Shown piece after piece: positions 45,225 to 53,763 of a DNA stretch of 64,000 nt. The stretch lies in assembly GCF_001593955.1 (NCBI RefSeq), contig NZ_LTAZ01000004.1, positions 558,001 to 622,000 of the forward strand, given 5' to 3'. The notes under the pieces were generated by a model. That model saw only the letters and a list, made by a program, of their open reading frames with translations, did no database searches and was not told the origin of the DNA. A program made the position numbers and the translations under genes. This DNA comes from Halalkalicoccus paucihalophilus (GTDB lineage: Archaea; Halobacteriota; Halobacteria; Halobacteriales; Halalkalicoccaceae). Positions within the stretch are counted from its first letter, which is position 1, and the number at the start of each line of letters is the position of its first letter.

Positions 45225-45713
45225 ACCCGACCCTCTCGGTCTCGGGGCAAAGACCTTCCGACGAAAGCCCTCGGCGTGCTCAAAAACGCCGTCGGCGTTT
45301 TTGGCATCTCGGAGCGGCTTCGCCGCTCCGACGAGTCGTCGAAGTGGCTCTGCCACTTCGAGATCGGGAGAATCTTCGATTCTCCAGCGACACCTTGGCA
45401 GGTGCGCCTCGCCCTTTTCATGTCCCAAGAAAAGACCGCGAAGCGGTCTTTCTGGGCTGAGCGGCGACGAAGTCGCCGCGAGGTCCGCGGGAACTGCGTT
45501 CTCGCGAGATCCCGAAAACCGGAGGTTTTCGGAGACAGCCAGGACCGCATCGCAGCCGTCCGACCGGACGGCTGCTCTCAGGGACCAGCCCTTCCCCGCC
45601 CCGCGAACACGGTCTCCGGAGGGGCGACCGCGTTCGCGCCGGCCGCCGCACCGCAGACCGCCTCCACAGCCACGGCACAGCAGACCTAAACCCCGACGGA
45701 CCCTACGGACGGT
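45225..45713. other. 489-base divergent intergenic region filled by repeat copy B
   Basis: The start codons of the eIF2B-like gene (minus) and the zinc-ribbon gene (plus) face away from each other across this stretch. Apart from repeat copy B (45263-45649) only about 38 and 64 bases remain on the two sides. Any promoters must lie in these margins or inside the repeat. Reading frames crossing it are artefacts of the repeat. Confidence 0.7.
45263..45649. repeat. Dispersed hairpin-rich repeat, copy B (longest)
   Basis: The copy opens with GAAAGCCCTC. An extra cassette of four triloop hairpins follows: 45282-45302 (loop GTC), 45310-45330 (TTC), 45341-45359 (TCT) and 45367-45385 (TTC), with arms of 8-9 bp. 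Then come CACC-TTGGCA-GGTG, TCGCCCTTTT and the 88-base core 45426-45513, which is shared with copy C except for three bases. Hairpins at 45513-45531 (loop GGA) and 45552-45575 (loop GACC), the CCAGCCCTTCCCCGCC block and the pair CGCGAAC/GTTCGCG (45602-45638) complete it. Confidence 0.85.
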
Positions 45714-46085
45714 ATGGTCGTCGTCACTTACTACTGTCCGCGCTGTGGAGCGCTCGCCGAACTCGACCGGGACGCCTACCTCGCCGACAAGTCGGTGACG
45801 CCCTATCCCCTCGAGGAGTGGGAGTATGCCACCCCCGAGGAGGAGTACGAGGAGCTCGATGGCGTCCGGTTCGTCTGCGGCAAAGACGATTCACCGTCAC
45901 TCACCTTTCGCCTCCCGGAAGGGGAGAGCGAACCCGAAGCCGTCGGCTGTGGCGAGCCTTTCTACCTGAGTTTCGTCCGGTTCGAGAACGGCAAGGAGGT
46001 CGAGCCCGAACCACCCACGGAGCACGTCGAGATCGGTTCCGGGATCGGACCGCGTGGTCCACGTGGACCCGGAAGACGGCCGTAG
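45714..46085 (+). CDS. Haloarchaeal zinc-ribbon protein, unknown function
   Basis: 123 aa. MVVVTYYCPRCGALAELDRDAYL supplies a CxxC knuckle; VCGKDD and GCGEPFYLSF may give further ligands. The C-terminal tail is rich in Pro, Gly and Arg. It is a small conserved haloarchaeal family; no function is known to me. It lies 40 bases upstream of another small acidic gene. Confidence 0.75.
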   Translation: MVVVTYYCPRCGALAELDRDAYLADKSVTPYPLEEWEYATPEEEYEELDGVRFVCGKDDSPSLTFRLPEGESEPEAVGCGEPFYLSFVRFENGKEVEPEPPTEHVEIGSGIGPRGPRGPGRRP

Positions 46086-46125
46086 CAGGCAGAAGGATAA
46101 GGCTGCTGGGAGCGTAGGTCCGACC

Positions 46126-46335
46126 ATGGACGAGGAGATCCTCGCCGATCAGCGCGAACTCGTCGAGCTGCTCGAATCGGCCGGATGGACCGTCACCGAC
46201 GCGGAGCTGTCGGTCTACGAGAGCCCCTGGAAGGACGACGAGACGCCCGAGGCGTCGGTCACGCTCAGCGCACGAAAACAGTATCCGAACGAGGACGAGG
46301 GCGACGAGGACGAGAACCCGTTTCGCGTTCGTTAG
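46126..46335 (+). CDS. Small acidic haloarchaeal protein
   Basis: 69 aa from the ATG at 46126 (MDEEILADQRELVELLESAGW). It has a helix-strand pattern with a strongly acidic end. The function is unknown. Its last four bases overlap the convergent rtcB stop. It is likely co-transcribed with the zinc-ribbon gene upstream. Confidence 0.65.
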   Translation: MDEEILADQRELVELLESAGWTVTDAELSVYESPWKDDETPEASVTLSARKQYPNEDEGDEDENPFRVR

Positions 46336-47792
46336 CCCTTGATGTTGCAGACCGGGAACGTGCGGGCGACCTTGTCGCCGATCCCCAGGGCGTCGCTGAC
46401 CCGCACGACCTCGTCGACGTCCTTGTAGACGCCGGGGGCCTCCTCGGCGACGGTCGCGCCGCTCTGGGCCTTGACGTAGACGCGGTCCTGATCCCGGAGG
46501 TCGTCGCGGACGTCCTCGCCCCAGAACTCGTTTTTCGCCTGCGTTCGACTCATGACCCTTCCTGCCCCGTGGGCCGTCGAGCCGAACGTCTCGGTCATGG
46601 AGTGCTCGCCACCCCGGAGGACGAAACTGCCCGTCCCCATGCTCCCGGGGATGATGATCGGCTGGCCCACCTCGCGGTACGCGGTGGGCACCTCGGGATG
46701 GCCCGCCGGGAACGCGCGGGTCGCGCCCTTGCGGTGGACGTAGAGTTCGCGCTCCTCGCCCTCGACGTCGTGTGTCTCCTTCTTGGCGATGTTGTGGGCC
46801 ACGTCGTAAAGCAGCTCCATTCCCATCTCCTCCCAGTCGCGCCCGAAGACGCGCTCGAAGACCTCCCGGGTCCGGTGCATCACGAGCTGGCGGTTGACCC
46901 ACGCGAAGTTGATCGCCGCACACATCGCACCGTAGTACTCCTCGGCCAACTCGGAGCCGGCGGGTGCGGCGGCCAGTTCCTTATCGGGAAGCTCGGCGAG
47001 TAGGTCGCCGTGGCGCTTCTCGATCTTCCGGAGGTAGTCCGTACAGACCTGATGGCCGAGTCCCCGCGACCCGCAGTGGATCAGGACGACGATCCGATCC
47101 TCGCTCAGGCCGTAAGCGTCGGCGACGTCCTCGCGAAAGACGTCGGTCACGCGCTGAACCTCGAGGAAGTGGTTACCCGAACCCAGCGAGCCGATCTGGT
47201 TCTTGCCCCTGTCCTTTGCCTTCTGACTCACCGTCGAGGGGTCGCTGTCGGGCCGGACGCCCTCGTCCTCGCAGTGAGCCAGATCGTCGGGGGTCGCATA
47301 CCCCTCCTCGAGCGCCCACTCCATGCCCCGGTCGAGGATCGCCTCGATCGTCTCGATGCCGCTCTCGACGACGCCGCCGCCGCCGAGTCCCGAGGGAACG
47401 TTCGCGAAGAGCGCGTCGACGAGTTCCTCCTCGCGCCCGTCGAGGTCCGCGTAGGTGAGGTTCGTCTTCATCATCCGCACGCCGCAGTTGATATCGTAAC
47501 CAACCCCTCCGGGCGAGATACAGCCGTCCTCGGCGTCGAGTGCGGCGACACCTCCCACCGGAAAGCCGTAGCCCTGATGGCCGTCGGGCATACACAGCGC
47601 GTACTTCCGGATTCCGGGCAGGTGGGCGGTGTTCTTCAGCTGTTGGAGGGTCTTGTCGTCGCTGATCTGCTCCAAGAGGGCCTCGCTCGCGAGCACGCGG
47701 GCGGGGACGCGCATTTCGCCGTCCTGTGGGATCTCCCAGACGTTCTCACGCACCTTCTCGAGCGTGATTCCATCGGTGTCGAAGGTGGTCAT
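46332..47792 (-). CDS. rtcB: RNA-splicing ligase RtcB
   Basis: 486 aa from the ATG at 47792. Family motifs are MPDGHQGYGFPVGGVAA, GVGYDINCGVRM (metal-binding Cys), GSLGSGNHFLEV, HCGSRGLGHQV and the near C-terminal VYKDVDEVV. The enzyme uses GTP and Mn2+ to join tRNA exons and repair RNA with 3'-phosphate and 5'-OH ends. No intein is present, unlike some archaeal RtcB genes. The activating protein archease is encoded 3 kb away on the same strand. Confidence 0.97.
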   Translation of the reverse strand: MTTFDTDGITLEKVRENVWEIPQDGEMRVPARVLASEALLEQISDDKTLQQLKNTAHLPGIRKYALCMPDGHQGYGFPVGGVAALDAEDGCISPGGVGYDINCGVRMMKTNLTYADLDGREEELVDALFANVPSGLGGGGVVESGIETIEAILDRGMEWALEEGYATPDDLAHCEDEGVRPDSDPSTVSQKAKDRGKNQIGSLGSGNHFLEVQRVTDVFREDVADAYGLSEDRIVVLIHCGSRGLGHQVCTDYLRKIEKRHGDLLAELPDKELAAAPAGSELAEEYYGAMCAAINFAWVNRQLVMHRTREVFERVFGRDWEEMGMELLYDVAHNIAKKETHDVEGEERELYVHRKGATRAFPAGHPEVPTAYREVGQPIIIPGSMGTGSFVLRGGEHSMTETFGSTAHGAGRVMSRTQAKNEFWGEDVRDDLRDQDRVYVKAQSGATVAEEAPGVYKDVDEVVRVSDALGIGDKVARTFPVCNIKG

Positions 47793-47837
47793 ACACGACA
47801 CTCGACCGTGCGGTGGGGAATACGTTTCGACGCCCCC

Positions 47838-48422
47838 TCAGTTCTCGGATGTCGTCCCGACAGCCGTGGGGTAGCGTTGTGACTCGATTGTCCCCGCGAC
47901 CAGTTCGCCGTACTCCGTCGCCGTGTACGCACCCCGGTTGTACTCGAGGGCCCACGAGGTTTCGGCCTCTGCGGCGCCGACCGACGACGAACCGTCGAGG
48001 ATCGTCACTTCGAGGAACTCCGCCTCGTAGTCCGTCCCGATGAGCGCGGCGTACGCCCCCGCGATCGGCCCGATCTCGTGGAGGATCCCGCCGTCGTCGG
48101 GGCCGCTGGTGACGTACTCGACGGTGAGAGCCCCGTGTTCGCGCTCGACGGCCTCGACGTCGAGGCCGTACTCGACGAGGGCGTCCTCGAAGCCCGCCTC
48201 GTCCTCGAGTTCGCGTCCCTCGAACGCCTCGATCCCGGATTCGAGCACGTCCGAGCGTTTCGTGACGGGGAGCGTGGGGGCGTATTCGCTTGTCGGCCAC
48301 TTCCGATTGGGCGGGAACTGCTCGCCGACCTCCTCGACACAGCCCGAGAGCCCGCCGAGGGCCACGAGCGCGCCGACACCGCGGGAGAGCAGCGCCCGGC
48401 GCGAGTGCGAACGCTCGTCCAT
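47838..48422 (-). CDS. Tat-type lipoprotein, unknown function
   Basis: 194 aa from the ATG at 48422. Twin Arg at 8-9 (SRRALLSRG) and lipobox GLSGC (Cys28) mark an exported lipoprotein. The mature domain is mixed alpha/beta and acidic, with WALEYNRGAYTATEYGELVAG near the end. No known family was recognised. It is divergent from the antiporter gene (87 bases between starts). Confidence 0.75.
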   Translation of the reverse strand: MDERSHSRRALLSRGVGALVALGGLSGCVEEVGEQFPPNRKWPTSEYAPTLPVTKRSDVLESGIEAFEGRELEDEAGFEDALVEYGLDVEAVEREHGALTVEYVTSGPDDGGILHEIGPIAGAYAALIGTDYEAEFLEVTILDGSSSVGAAEAETSWALEYNRGAYTATEYGELVAGTIESQRYPTAVGTTSEN

Positions 48423-48509
48423 ACACCCCTCTACGGCCGATCCGGGCATGGGTCCACGGCCGGCGAGTGCATGCGGACCCGTTTTGTGCGGTCTGGCTCT
48501 ACGGGTCGT

Positions 48510-49739
48510 GTGGCGATCGAACTGTACGACGTCGGGTTGGCCGTGGTCGGGATCGCGCTACTGGGAGTCGCCGTCCTCCCCTTGTTGGTCTCCGATCGGC
48601 CGATTTCGCTCCCGATCTTCTTCGTGGCCTTCGGCGCGCTGGTCTTCTATGTGCCGATCATTCCCGCTCCCGACCCGCTCGAACAGGGCTTGCTGACCGA
48701 ACACGTCGCCGAACTGGGGGTGATACTCGCGCTGATGGGCCTCGGGTTGAAGATCGACCGCCCGCCGAGTCTCCGAGGGTGGACCTCGACGTGGCGACTG
48801 CTCGCGATCACCATGCCGCTCTCGATCGCCGGGGCCGCCCTGCTGGGCTGGTGGCTCGTCGGTTTTCTCGCTCCGGCCGCCGTGTTGCTCGGGGCGGTCA
48901 TCGCGCCGACCGATCCCGTACTCGCAAGCGAAGTACAGGTCGAAGAGCCCGGCGAGGGCGAGACGGACGAGGAGGGCTCCGAACCCCGATTCGCGCTCTC
49001 CTCGGAAGCCGGACTCAACGACGGACTGGCGTTCCCCTTTACCAATCTCGCGATCGCGCTCGCGCTCGTGGGCCTCGCGCCCGAAAACTGGCTCGGCGAG
49101 TGGCTGTTCGTCGCCGTCGGCTACAAGATCGTCGTGGGAACCCTCGCGGGGATCGTCTTCGGCATGGTGCTCGCCCGGCTCGTCTTCACGACCGCCCCCG
49201 AGACGCGGATCGCTCAGTCGGTCCAGGGGCTCGAAGCGATCGGCGGAACGCTCGCGGTTTATGGGCTGACCGAGGTGGTCGGCGGCTACGGCTTCATCGC
49301 GGTGTTCGTCGCCGCGCTCATGATCCGCCACTCCGAGCGCTCCCACGAGTACAACGAGTCGTTGCATCGGACCGCGGAGTTCGCAGAACAGACGCTGATG
49401 GCGCTGATCATGGTCTTTTTCGGCGGCGCGATCGTCGGGGGCCTGCTCGGCCCGCTCACGTTCGAGGGACTGCTCACGGCGCTCGCGATCGTCTTTCTCG
49501 TCCGGCCGCTGGCGGGAATCGTCGGGCTCGTCGGCTTCGATCGCCCGTGGAGCGAGCGGGGTGCGATCGCCTTCTTCGGGGTCCGCGGGATCGGCTCGTT
49601 CTATTATCTCGCCCACGGTCTGAACGAGGCGGCCTTCGCCGACGCGGACCTCCTGTGGGCGGTCGTCGGAACGGTCGTCCTCGTCTCGGTCGTCCTTCAC
49701 GGGATCACGGCGTCGCCGGTGATGAATCGACTCCACTGA
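48510..49739 (+). CDS. Cation:proton antiporter (CPA1/NhaP-like)
   Basis: 409 aa from the GTG at 48510 (AIELYDVGLAVVG); an ATG at 48471 would add 13 basic residues and is possible. About twelve membrane helices are visible. APTDPVLASEV and EAGLNDGLAFP are the family's ion-binding motifs (Thr-Asp-Pro and Asn-Asp). A charged loop lies near residues 145-165. It exchanges Na+ or K+ for protons across the cytoplasmic membrane, a central need for a halophile. Confidence 0.92.
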   Translation: MAIELYDVGLAVVGIALLGVAVLPLLVSDRPISLPIFFVAFGALVFYVPIIPAPDPLEQGLLTEHVAELGVILALMGLGLKIDRPPSLRGWTSTWRLLAITMPLSIAGAALLGWWLVGFLAPAAVLLGAVIAPTDPVLASEVQVEEPGEGETDEEGSEPRFALSSEAGLNDGLAFPFTNLAIALALVGLAPENWLGEWLFVAVGYKIVVGTLAGIVFGMVLARLVFTTAPETRIAQSVQGLEAIGGTLAVYGLTEVVGGYGFIAVFVAALMIRHSERSHEYNESLHRTAEFAEQTLMALIMVFFGGAIVGGLLGPLTFEGLLTALAIVFLVRPLAGIVGLVGFDRPWSERGAIAFFGVRGIGSFYYLAHGLNEAAFADADLLWAVVGTVVLVSVVLHGITASPVMNRLH

Positions 49740-49830
49740 CCCGCGCCGTTACGGATTGGTCCGGATGAGTGATCCGCGTGCGGCCGATCACCGAAGCCGG
49801 TTGACGATCGATCCCGTTCAGAACACTCAG

Positions 49831-49843
49831 AAAATATATATAC
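49831..49843 (+). promoter_or_regulatory. BoxA of the frameshifted lipoprotein gene
   Basis: AAAATATATATAC, a strong TATA element, is centred about 27 bases before the ATG at 49864. The promoter is intact although the gene is broken. Confidence 0.6.
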
Positions 49844-49863
49844 AGGATGCATCGGTAGACGTT

Positions 49864-50623
49864 ATGAACCGGCGAACGGCCCTTGCGACGGCGGGCAGCA
49901 CTCTTGTCTTCGCCGTCGCAGGCTGTCTCGGGGACGGGGACGATGAGGTGGTCGGAAACGACTCCGAGAGCAACAGTACCGAGGAGAACGACTCGGAAAC
50001 CGACGACACGGACGGAAACGGTTCGGAGTACTCGATCGAGGACCGGACCTACGAGGAGTGCCACCTGATCTCGATCGAGTACGAGTGGCTTCCCGAGGAC
50101 GTCAAACAGGAGGTCGACGCTGCGCTTGACGGGGGGCGATACGAATCGGACGGGCTCCTGTTCGCCGAGGTGGTCGATCCCGATCGTCGTATCTCGTCGT
50201 CGACGGGACCCCCTATGACCCGATCGTCGAAACCGATGACGGGAGGTGGACGCTTGAACTCCACGAAGACGAGGTCGTTCGGACACCGGAGCCGCGGCTC
50301 ATCACCGTCCAGAACTCCGGCGAGCGCGACCACGAGATACACGTCGAACTGGCGGGCGACGATACGCTTCTCGACCAAACCATGGCGTCGCCGCGGGCGA
50401 GGAACGAGAGATGGAGGCGACCGACGAGTTCGGCCGGTACGAGTTGACCGCGAGAGCGCTCACCGGCCACGAAGGGACGATTAGTTTCGATTTCCGTGTT
50501 AGCGATTCGGCCTCCGATGGGATCATCGAAGTGACCGAGACGGAGGTACAGGTTTCACAGCTCGTGGCTGATATCGCACCCTGTTCGTGGGACGTAACGA
50601 GAACTGGGCCGAGCGGGGAGTAG
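49864..50623 (+). pseudogene. Lipoprotein gene interrupted by two frameshifts
   Basis: The frame starts as MNRRTALATAGSTLVFAVAGC (Tat lipobox, Asp/Ser/Asn-rich linker) and is good to about 50180. Protein-like sequence then continues in a second frame (YLVVDGTPYDPIVETDDGRW to GDDTLLDQT, about 50190-50385). It moves to a third frame from about 50388 (VAAGEEREMEATDEFGRYEL to GPSGE, stop 50621-50623). Both shifts are explained by loss of one base each. The three pieces together form one exported beta-rich lipoprotein of about 250 aa. Either the gene is decaying or the sequence has two errors. Confidence 0.8.
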
Positions 50624-50640
50624 CTGGCCGCCGGCCCCTT

Positions 50641-51060
50641 TCAAACGTCCAGTACGACGTACGCCTCCCAGCCCTCCTCGTGTTCCTCGATTCGCATCTC
50701 CGAGTAGGTGACGGCCTTCACTTCGCGAGCCTCGAGGTCGGCGAGGGGGACGCCGCGCGAACTCGCTTCGAGTCGCCACTCCTCGTCGGCCTCGATTCGG
50801 ACCTCGTTGTCCACGGGGAGCACGGAGCGCACGTCCCGTTCGTAGATGAGCTCGTCGAGGTAGTCGAACAACAGCGCCTCGCGGCCTTCGGCGGCGAGCG
50901 AAAACGAGAAGCGTTCGCCACCATCGGGGATGTCGTCACACTGGGCGGCCGCCAGTCCGTCCCCGAGCGCGCCGAAGACCGAATCGAGTGTGGCCCCCTC
51001 GGCGGCGATCCCCACGTCGGCGGTGTGGTCGCGGAGTTCGAACCGCGCGTCGGTGTTCAT
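50641..51060 (-). CDS. Archease (RtcB activator)
   Basis: 139 aa. FELRDHTADVGIAAEG at the N-terminus and the C-terminal VVLDV supply the metal-binding acids of archease; VKAVTYSEMRI is the conserved middle strand. Archease speeds RtcB guanylylation and multiple-turnover ligation and also affects tRNA m5C methylation. It lies 3 kb from rtcB on the same strand, not adjacent but in the same neighbourhood. Confidence 0.95.
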   Translation of the reverse strand: MNTDARFELRDHTADVGIAAEGATLDSVFGALGDGLAAAQCDDIPDGGERFSFSLAAEGREALLFDYLDELIYERDVRSVLPVDNEVRIEADEEWRLEASSRGVPLADLEAREVKAVTYSEMRIEEHEEGWEAYVVLDV

Positions 51061-51110
51061 AGCGTGTGTGAGGTAGTGGAGCGCCTAAAGGCGTTGTTAC
51101 GGGCGGTGAA

Positions 51111-51120
51111 GTTATAATGG
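51111..51120 (+). promoter_or_regulatory. BoxA of the GNAT acetyltransferase gene
   Basis: GTTATAATGG is centred about 26 bases before the GTG at 51142, giving a leaderless start there. A second TATA-like ACTATATAC (51128-51136) is too close to the start to drive it. Confidence 0.45.
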
Positions 51121-51141
51121 GGCTCGTACTATATACGGGGA

Positions 51142-51618
51142 GTGAGTGTCAACGTCGATCTGCAGGTCGTCGGGCCGGGCGACGACGCCCACGTCGAGAC
51201 CGCGTGGCGACTCAAAGAGGACATCCGGCTGCGTGAGGACGTCCTCAAGCAGCGTCGCGGCTTTTTCACCAACGCCTACCGTCGATCGACGGTCCACCTC
51301 CTCTTTCTCGACGATCGTTTGGTCGGTTTTGCTGCGACGCGCCGGGACGGCTATCTCCTCTTTCTCGCGGTCGATCCCGAGTACCGGGGACAGGGCTTCG
51401 GCGAACGGCTGATCGATCTCGTCGCCGAAGAGCACCGGACGGTGACCTGTCACGCCCGGACAACGAACGAAGAAGCGCTCGCCTTCTACGAGCATCTGGG
51501 CTTCGAGATCGTTCGCCGGATCGGGGACTACTACGAAGACTCGGGGGATTCCTTTTACCTCAAACGCGGGGACACCGACGGGATCGCCGGTCGGCTCTCG
51601 GAGTTCCTCCGGCGCTGA
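51142..51618 (+). CDS. GNAT-family N-acetyltransferase
   Basis: 158 aa, GTG start at 51142. Motif A with the acetyl-CoA pyrophosphate loop reads LAVDPEYRGQGFGERLIDLV, and NEEALAFYEHLGFEIVRRIGDYY is the usual motif B. It acetylates an amine; the substrate is unknown, with a protein N-terminus or small molecule both possible. It is followed after 40 bases by priS. Confidence 0.9.
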   Translation: MSVNVDLQVVGPGDDAHVETAWRLKEDIRLREDVLKQRRGFFTNAYRRSTVHLLFLDDRLVGFAATRRDGYLLFLAVDPEYRGQGFGERLIDLVAEEHRTVTCHARTTNEEALAFYEHLGFEIVRRIGDYYEDSGDSFYLKRGDTDGIAGRLSEFLRR

Positions 51619-51658
51619 TCGCTAGCCCTATATCGCCAGGACCGAGAGTCACTCGGGT

Positions 51659-52831
51659 ATGGAGGAGCGAACGCGCGCGTACCTACGGGGGCGGTTTCGC
51701 GACCACTATCGCCGGGCGACGGTGACGCCACCGCCGAGCGCAAACGAGCGCGAGTGGGGCTACATCCCGTGGCGGTCCGGCGGGCCGACCATGATCCGCC
51801 ATCGCTCGCTGCTCGATCTGGGCGACATCGGCGACTTCCTCGCGCGCGAACGCCCACGGCACGTTTACTTCTCGGCCGGACGATACGACGATCCCGGTGC
51901 GGGTTCGATGGGTGAGAAGGGGTGGCGCGGTTCGGACCTGATCTTCGATCTGGACGCCGACCACCTTCCCGGCGTCACGCCGGGTGAGGACTCGTATGGG
52001 GAGATGCTCGAGACCTGCAAAGGGGCGCTCTACAAACTGCTCTCGTTTCTCGACGACGACTTCGGGTTCGAGGCGCTGACCGTTGTCTTCTCGGGCGGGC
52101 GGGGCTATCACGTCCACGTCCGCGATCCGGGCGTCCAGGACCTCGAACGCGACGCGCGCCGGGAGATCGTCGATTACGTCCGCGGGATCGGGCTGGACTT
52201 CGAGGAGCTGATCACCCGCGAGACGGTCGCGGGTCTCGGACGACGAACCCCCGCCGAAAAGCGAACGCTCGACACGCGTGGCGGATGGTCCAGGCGCGCT
52301 CACGAACACGTCGTGGCTCTCGTTTCCGAACTCGCCGAGATGGATGAAGCGACGGCCATCTCTCGGCTCCGGGAGTTCGAGGGGATCGGCGAGGGGAAGG
52401 CGAAAGCCGCCCTGAAAGCGATGCGCGAGAACCGAAGCGAGATCGAATCGGGTAACGTCGACGTCCATCCGGCCTTCTTCAGCCTCGCCCGGCAGGTCGT
52501 CGCCGAGAGCGTCGCCCGGGACAACGCGCCGATCGACGAACCGGTCACGACCGACACCAACCGGCTGATCCGCCTGCCCGGAAGCCTCCATGGCGGCAGC
52601 GGCCTCGCGGTCCAGCGACTGAGCCGCGAGGAACTCGACGACTTTTCCCCGCTCGTCGATGCGGTCCCCGAGACGTTTCAGAACCACGAGATAACGGTCG
52701 AACTCCCCGAATCCCGTCGGGTGGAACTGGGGGGGCTCGACCGCTCGCTTGCGCCCGGGACGCACACCCTGCCCGAGTACGCGGGGATATTTCTGATGGC
52801 ACGTGGCTGGGCGGAGAAGGGTCGCGAGTGA
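51659..52831 (+). CDS. priS: DNA primase small (catalytic) subunit PriS
   Basis: 390 aa. Archaeal/eukaryotic-type primase: YIPWRSGGPTMIRHRSL, the catalytic aspartates in DLIFDLDADHLPG, VVFSGGRGYHVHVRDP and TDTNRLIRLPGSLHGGSGL. It makes RNA/DNA primers with the large subunit PriL (not in this window). The next gene encodes a GINS subunit, a pairing common in haloarchaea, so initiation and helicase factors are expressed together. Confidence 0.96.
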   Translation: MEERTRAYLRGRFRDHYRRATVTPPPSANEREWGYIPWRSGGPTMIRHRSLLDLGDIGDFLARERPRHVYFSAGRYDDPGAGSMGEKGWRGSDLIFDLDADHLPGVTPGEDSYGEMLETCKGALYKLLSFLDDDFGFEALTVVFSGGRGYHVHVRDPGVQDLERDARREIVDYVRGIGLDFEELITRETVAGLGRRTPAEKRTLDTRGGWSRRAHEHVVALVSELAEMDEATAISRLREFEGIGEGKAKAALKAMRENRSEIESGNVDVHPAFFSLARQVVAESVARDNAPIDEPVTTDTNRLIRLPGSLHGGSGLAVQRLSREELDDFSPLVDAVPETFQNHEITVELPESRRVELGGLDRSLAPGTHTLPEYAGIFLMARGWAEKGRE

Positions 52832-52866
52832 AACAGTTAAGGGGATCGGGAATGACAGTCGCGGGT

Positions 52867-52899
52867 ATGGACTGGTTCGTCGAGGAGGTGTGTCGGTAG
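52867..52899 (+). CDS. Possible 10-codon leader peptide before the GINS gene
   Basis: ATG at 52867 opens MDWFVEEVCR and stops (TAG 52897-52899) directly against the GTG of the GINS gene. The GINS Shine-Dalgarno site GGAGGTG (52884-52890) lies inside it. It could act in translational coupling or may simply be a chance frame in the 68-base gap. Confidence 0.3.
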   Translation: MDWFVEEVCR

Positions 52900-53733
52900 G
52901 TGGATCTCGGCGAACTCCAACAGGTAAAGGAAACCGAGCGGGGAAAGGATAGCCTCCAGCACCTCTCAGATACGTTTTATACGGACGTGGCGGCCCACAT
53001 CGAGTCGCTGAAGGACGAGCGGACGGAGCGTGCGGCCCAAGCGGACGACCCCTTCGACGACCCCGAAATCCAGCGTCTGACGAGCGAGATCGACTCGACC
53101 GAACAGGTGGTGAAATCGATCTACGAGCGCCGGGTCGGGAAGCTCGTCAAGCTCGCGAGCTTCGCCGCCGCCGACATGCCCGCCAACGAGGACGGCCTCA
53201 CCAGCGAGGAACGCAAGCTGTTTTCTGATCTCGTGGCCCGAATCAAGGACAACCGTGCGCACGTCCTCGACGTACTGGCCGGCGAGGCCGACACCGACCC
53301 CGTCGGATCGCCGGACGATCCCGAGCAGACCGGCGCGACCGTGCGGGTCGATTCGGCCGCGCCCCCGGAGGACACGCCGACTCCGACCGAGGGGTCGTCC
53401 GTGAGCGCCGCCGACCTCATGGGCGACGGTTCGGAGCCCGAACCCGAGCAGGTCCCATCAGCCGCGGGCGCGGTGACCGACGATCCCGAAACACCGGATT
53501 CCGGCTCCAACGAAGCGCCCGCCGACGAACCGGTGGACGGGGCGACCCCGACGGAGTCAGCGGGCGATACCGACGATATCGACCGCACCACCCTCCGGAT
53601 CACCCGCGACGTCGGCGAGATCGTCGGCATCGACGACCGCGAGTACGATCTCGCGGCCGACGACATCGTGAGCCTGCCGGAGGCCAACGCCGGCGCGCTC
53701 GTCCAGCGCGAGGCCGCAGAACGCCTCGACTGA
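52900..53733 (+). CDS. GINS complex subunit (archaeal Gins51 type)
   Basis: 277 aa, GTG start at 52900 supported by GGAGGTG nine bases upstream. The helical A domain (about 1-130: ERGKDSLQHLSDTFYTDVAAHI, RRVGKLVKLASF) is joined by a long acidic Pro/Thr-rich linker (about 130-220) to a small C-terminal B domain (DRTTLRITRDVGEIVGIDDREYDL). It is part of the CMG-like helicase, connecting MCM and Cdc45/GAN. The long linker is typical of haloarchaeal versions. Confidence 0.9.
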   Translation: MDLGELQQVKETERGKDSLQHLSDTFYTDVAAHIESLKDERTERAAQADDPFDDPEIQRLTSEIDSTEQVVKSIYERRVGKLVKLASFAAADMPANEDGLTSEERKLFSDLVARIKDNRAHVLDVLAGEADTDPVGSPDDPEQTGATVRVDSAAPPEDTPTPTEGSSVSAADLMGDGSEPEPEQVPSAAGAVTDDPETPDSGSNEAPADEPVDGATPTESAGDTDDIDRTTLRITRDVGEIVGIDDREYDLAADDIVSLPEANAGALVQREAAERLD

Positions 53734-53763
53734 TCGTCAGCGGAGGCGATTTTTCACAGTATT

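Noticed and set aside
43926..45689. 587-codon plus-strand frame through the hydrolase, eIF2B-like gene and repeat B
   Set aside because: It is antisense to two clear genes and then runs through the repeat; no independent support.
46332..47792. Intein in RtcB
   Set aside because: The protein is 486 aa and all conserved blocks are contiguous, so no insertion is present.
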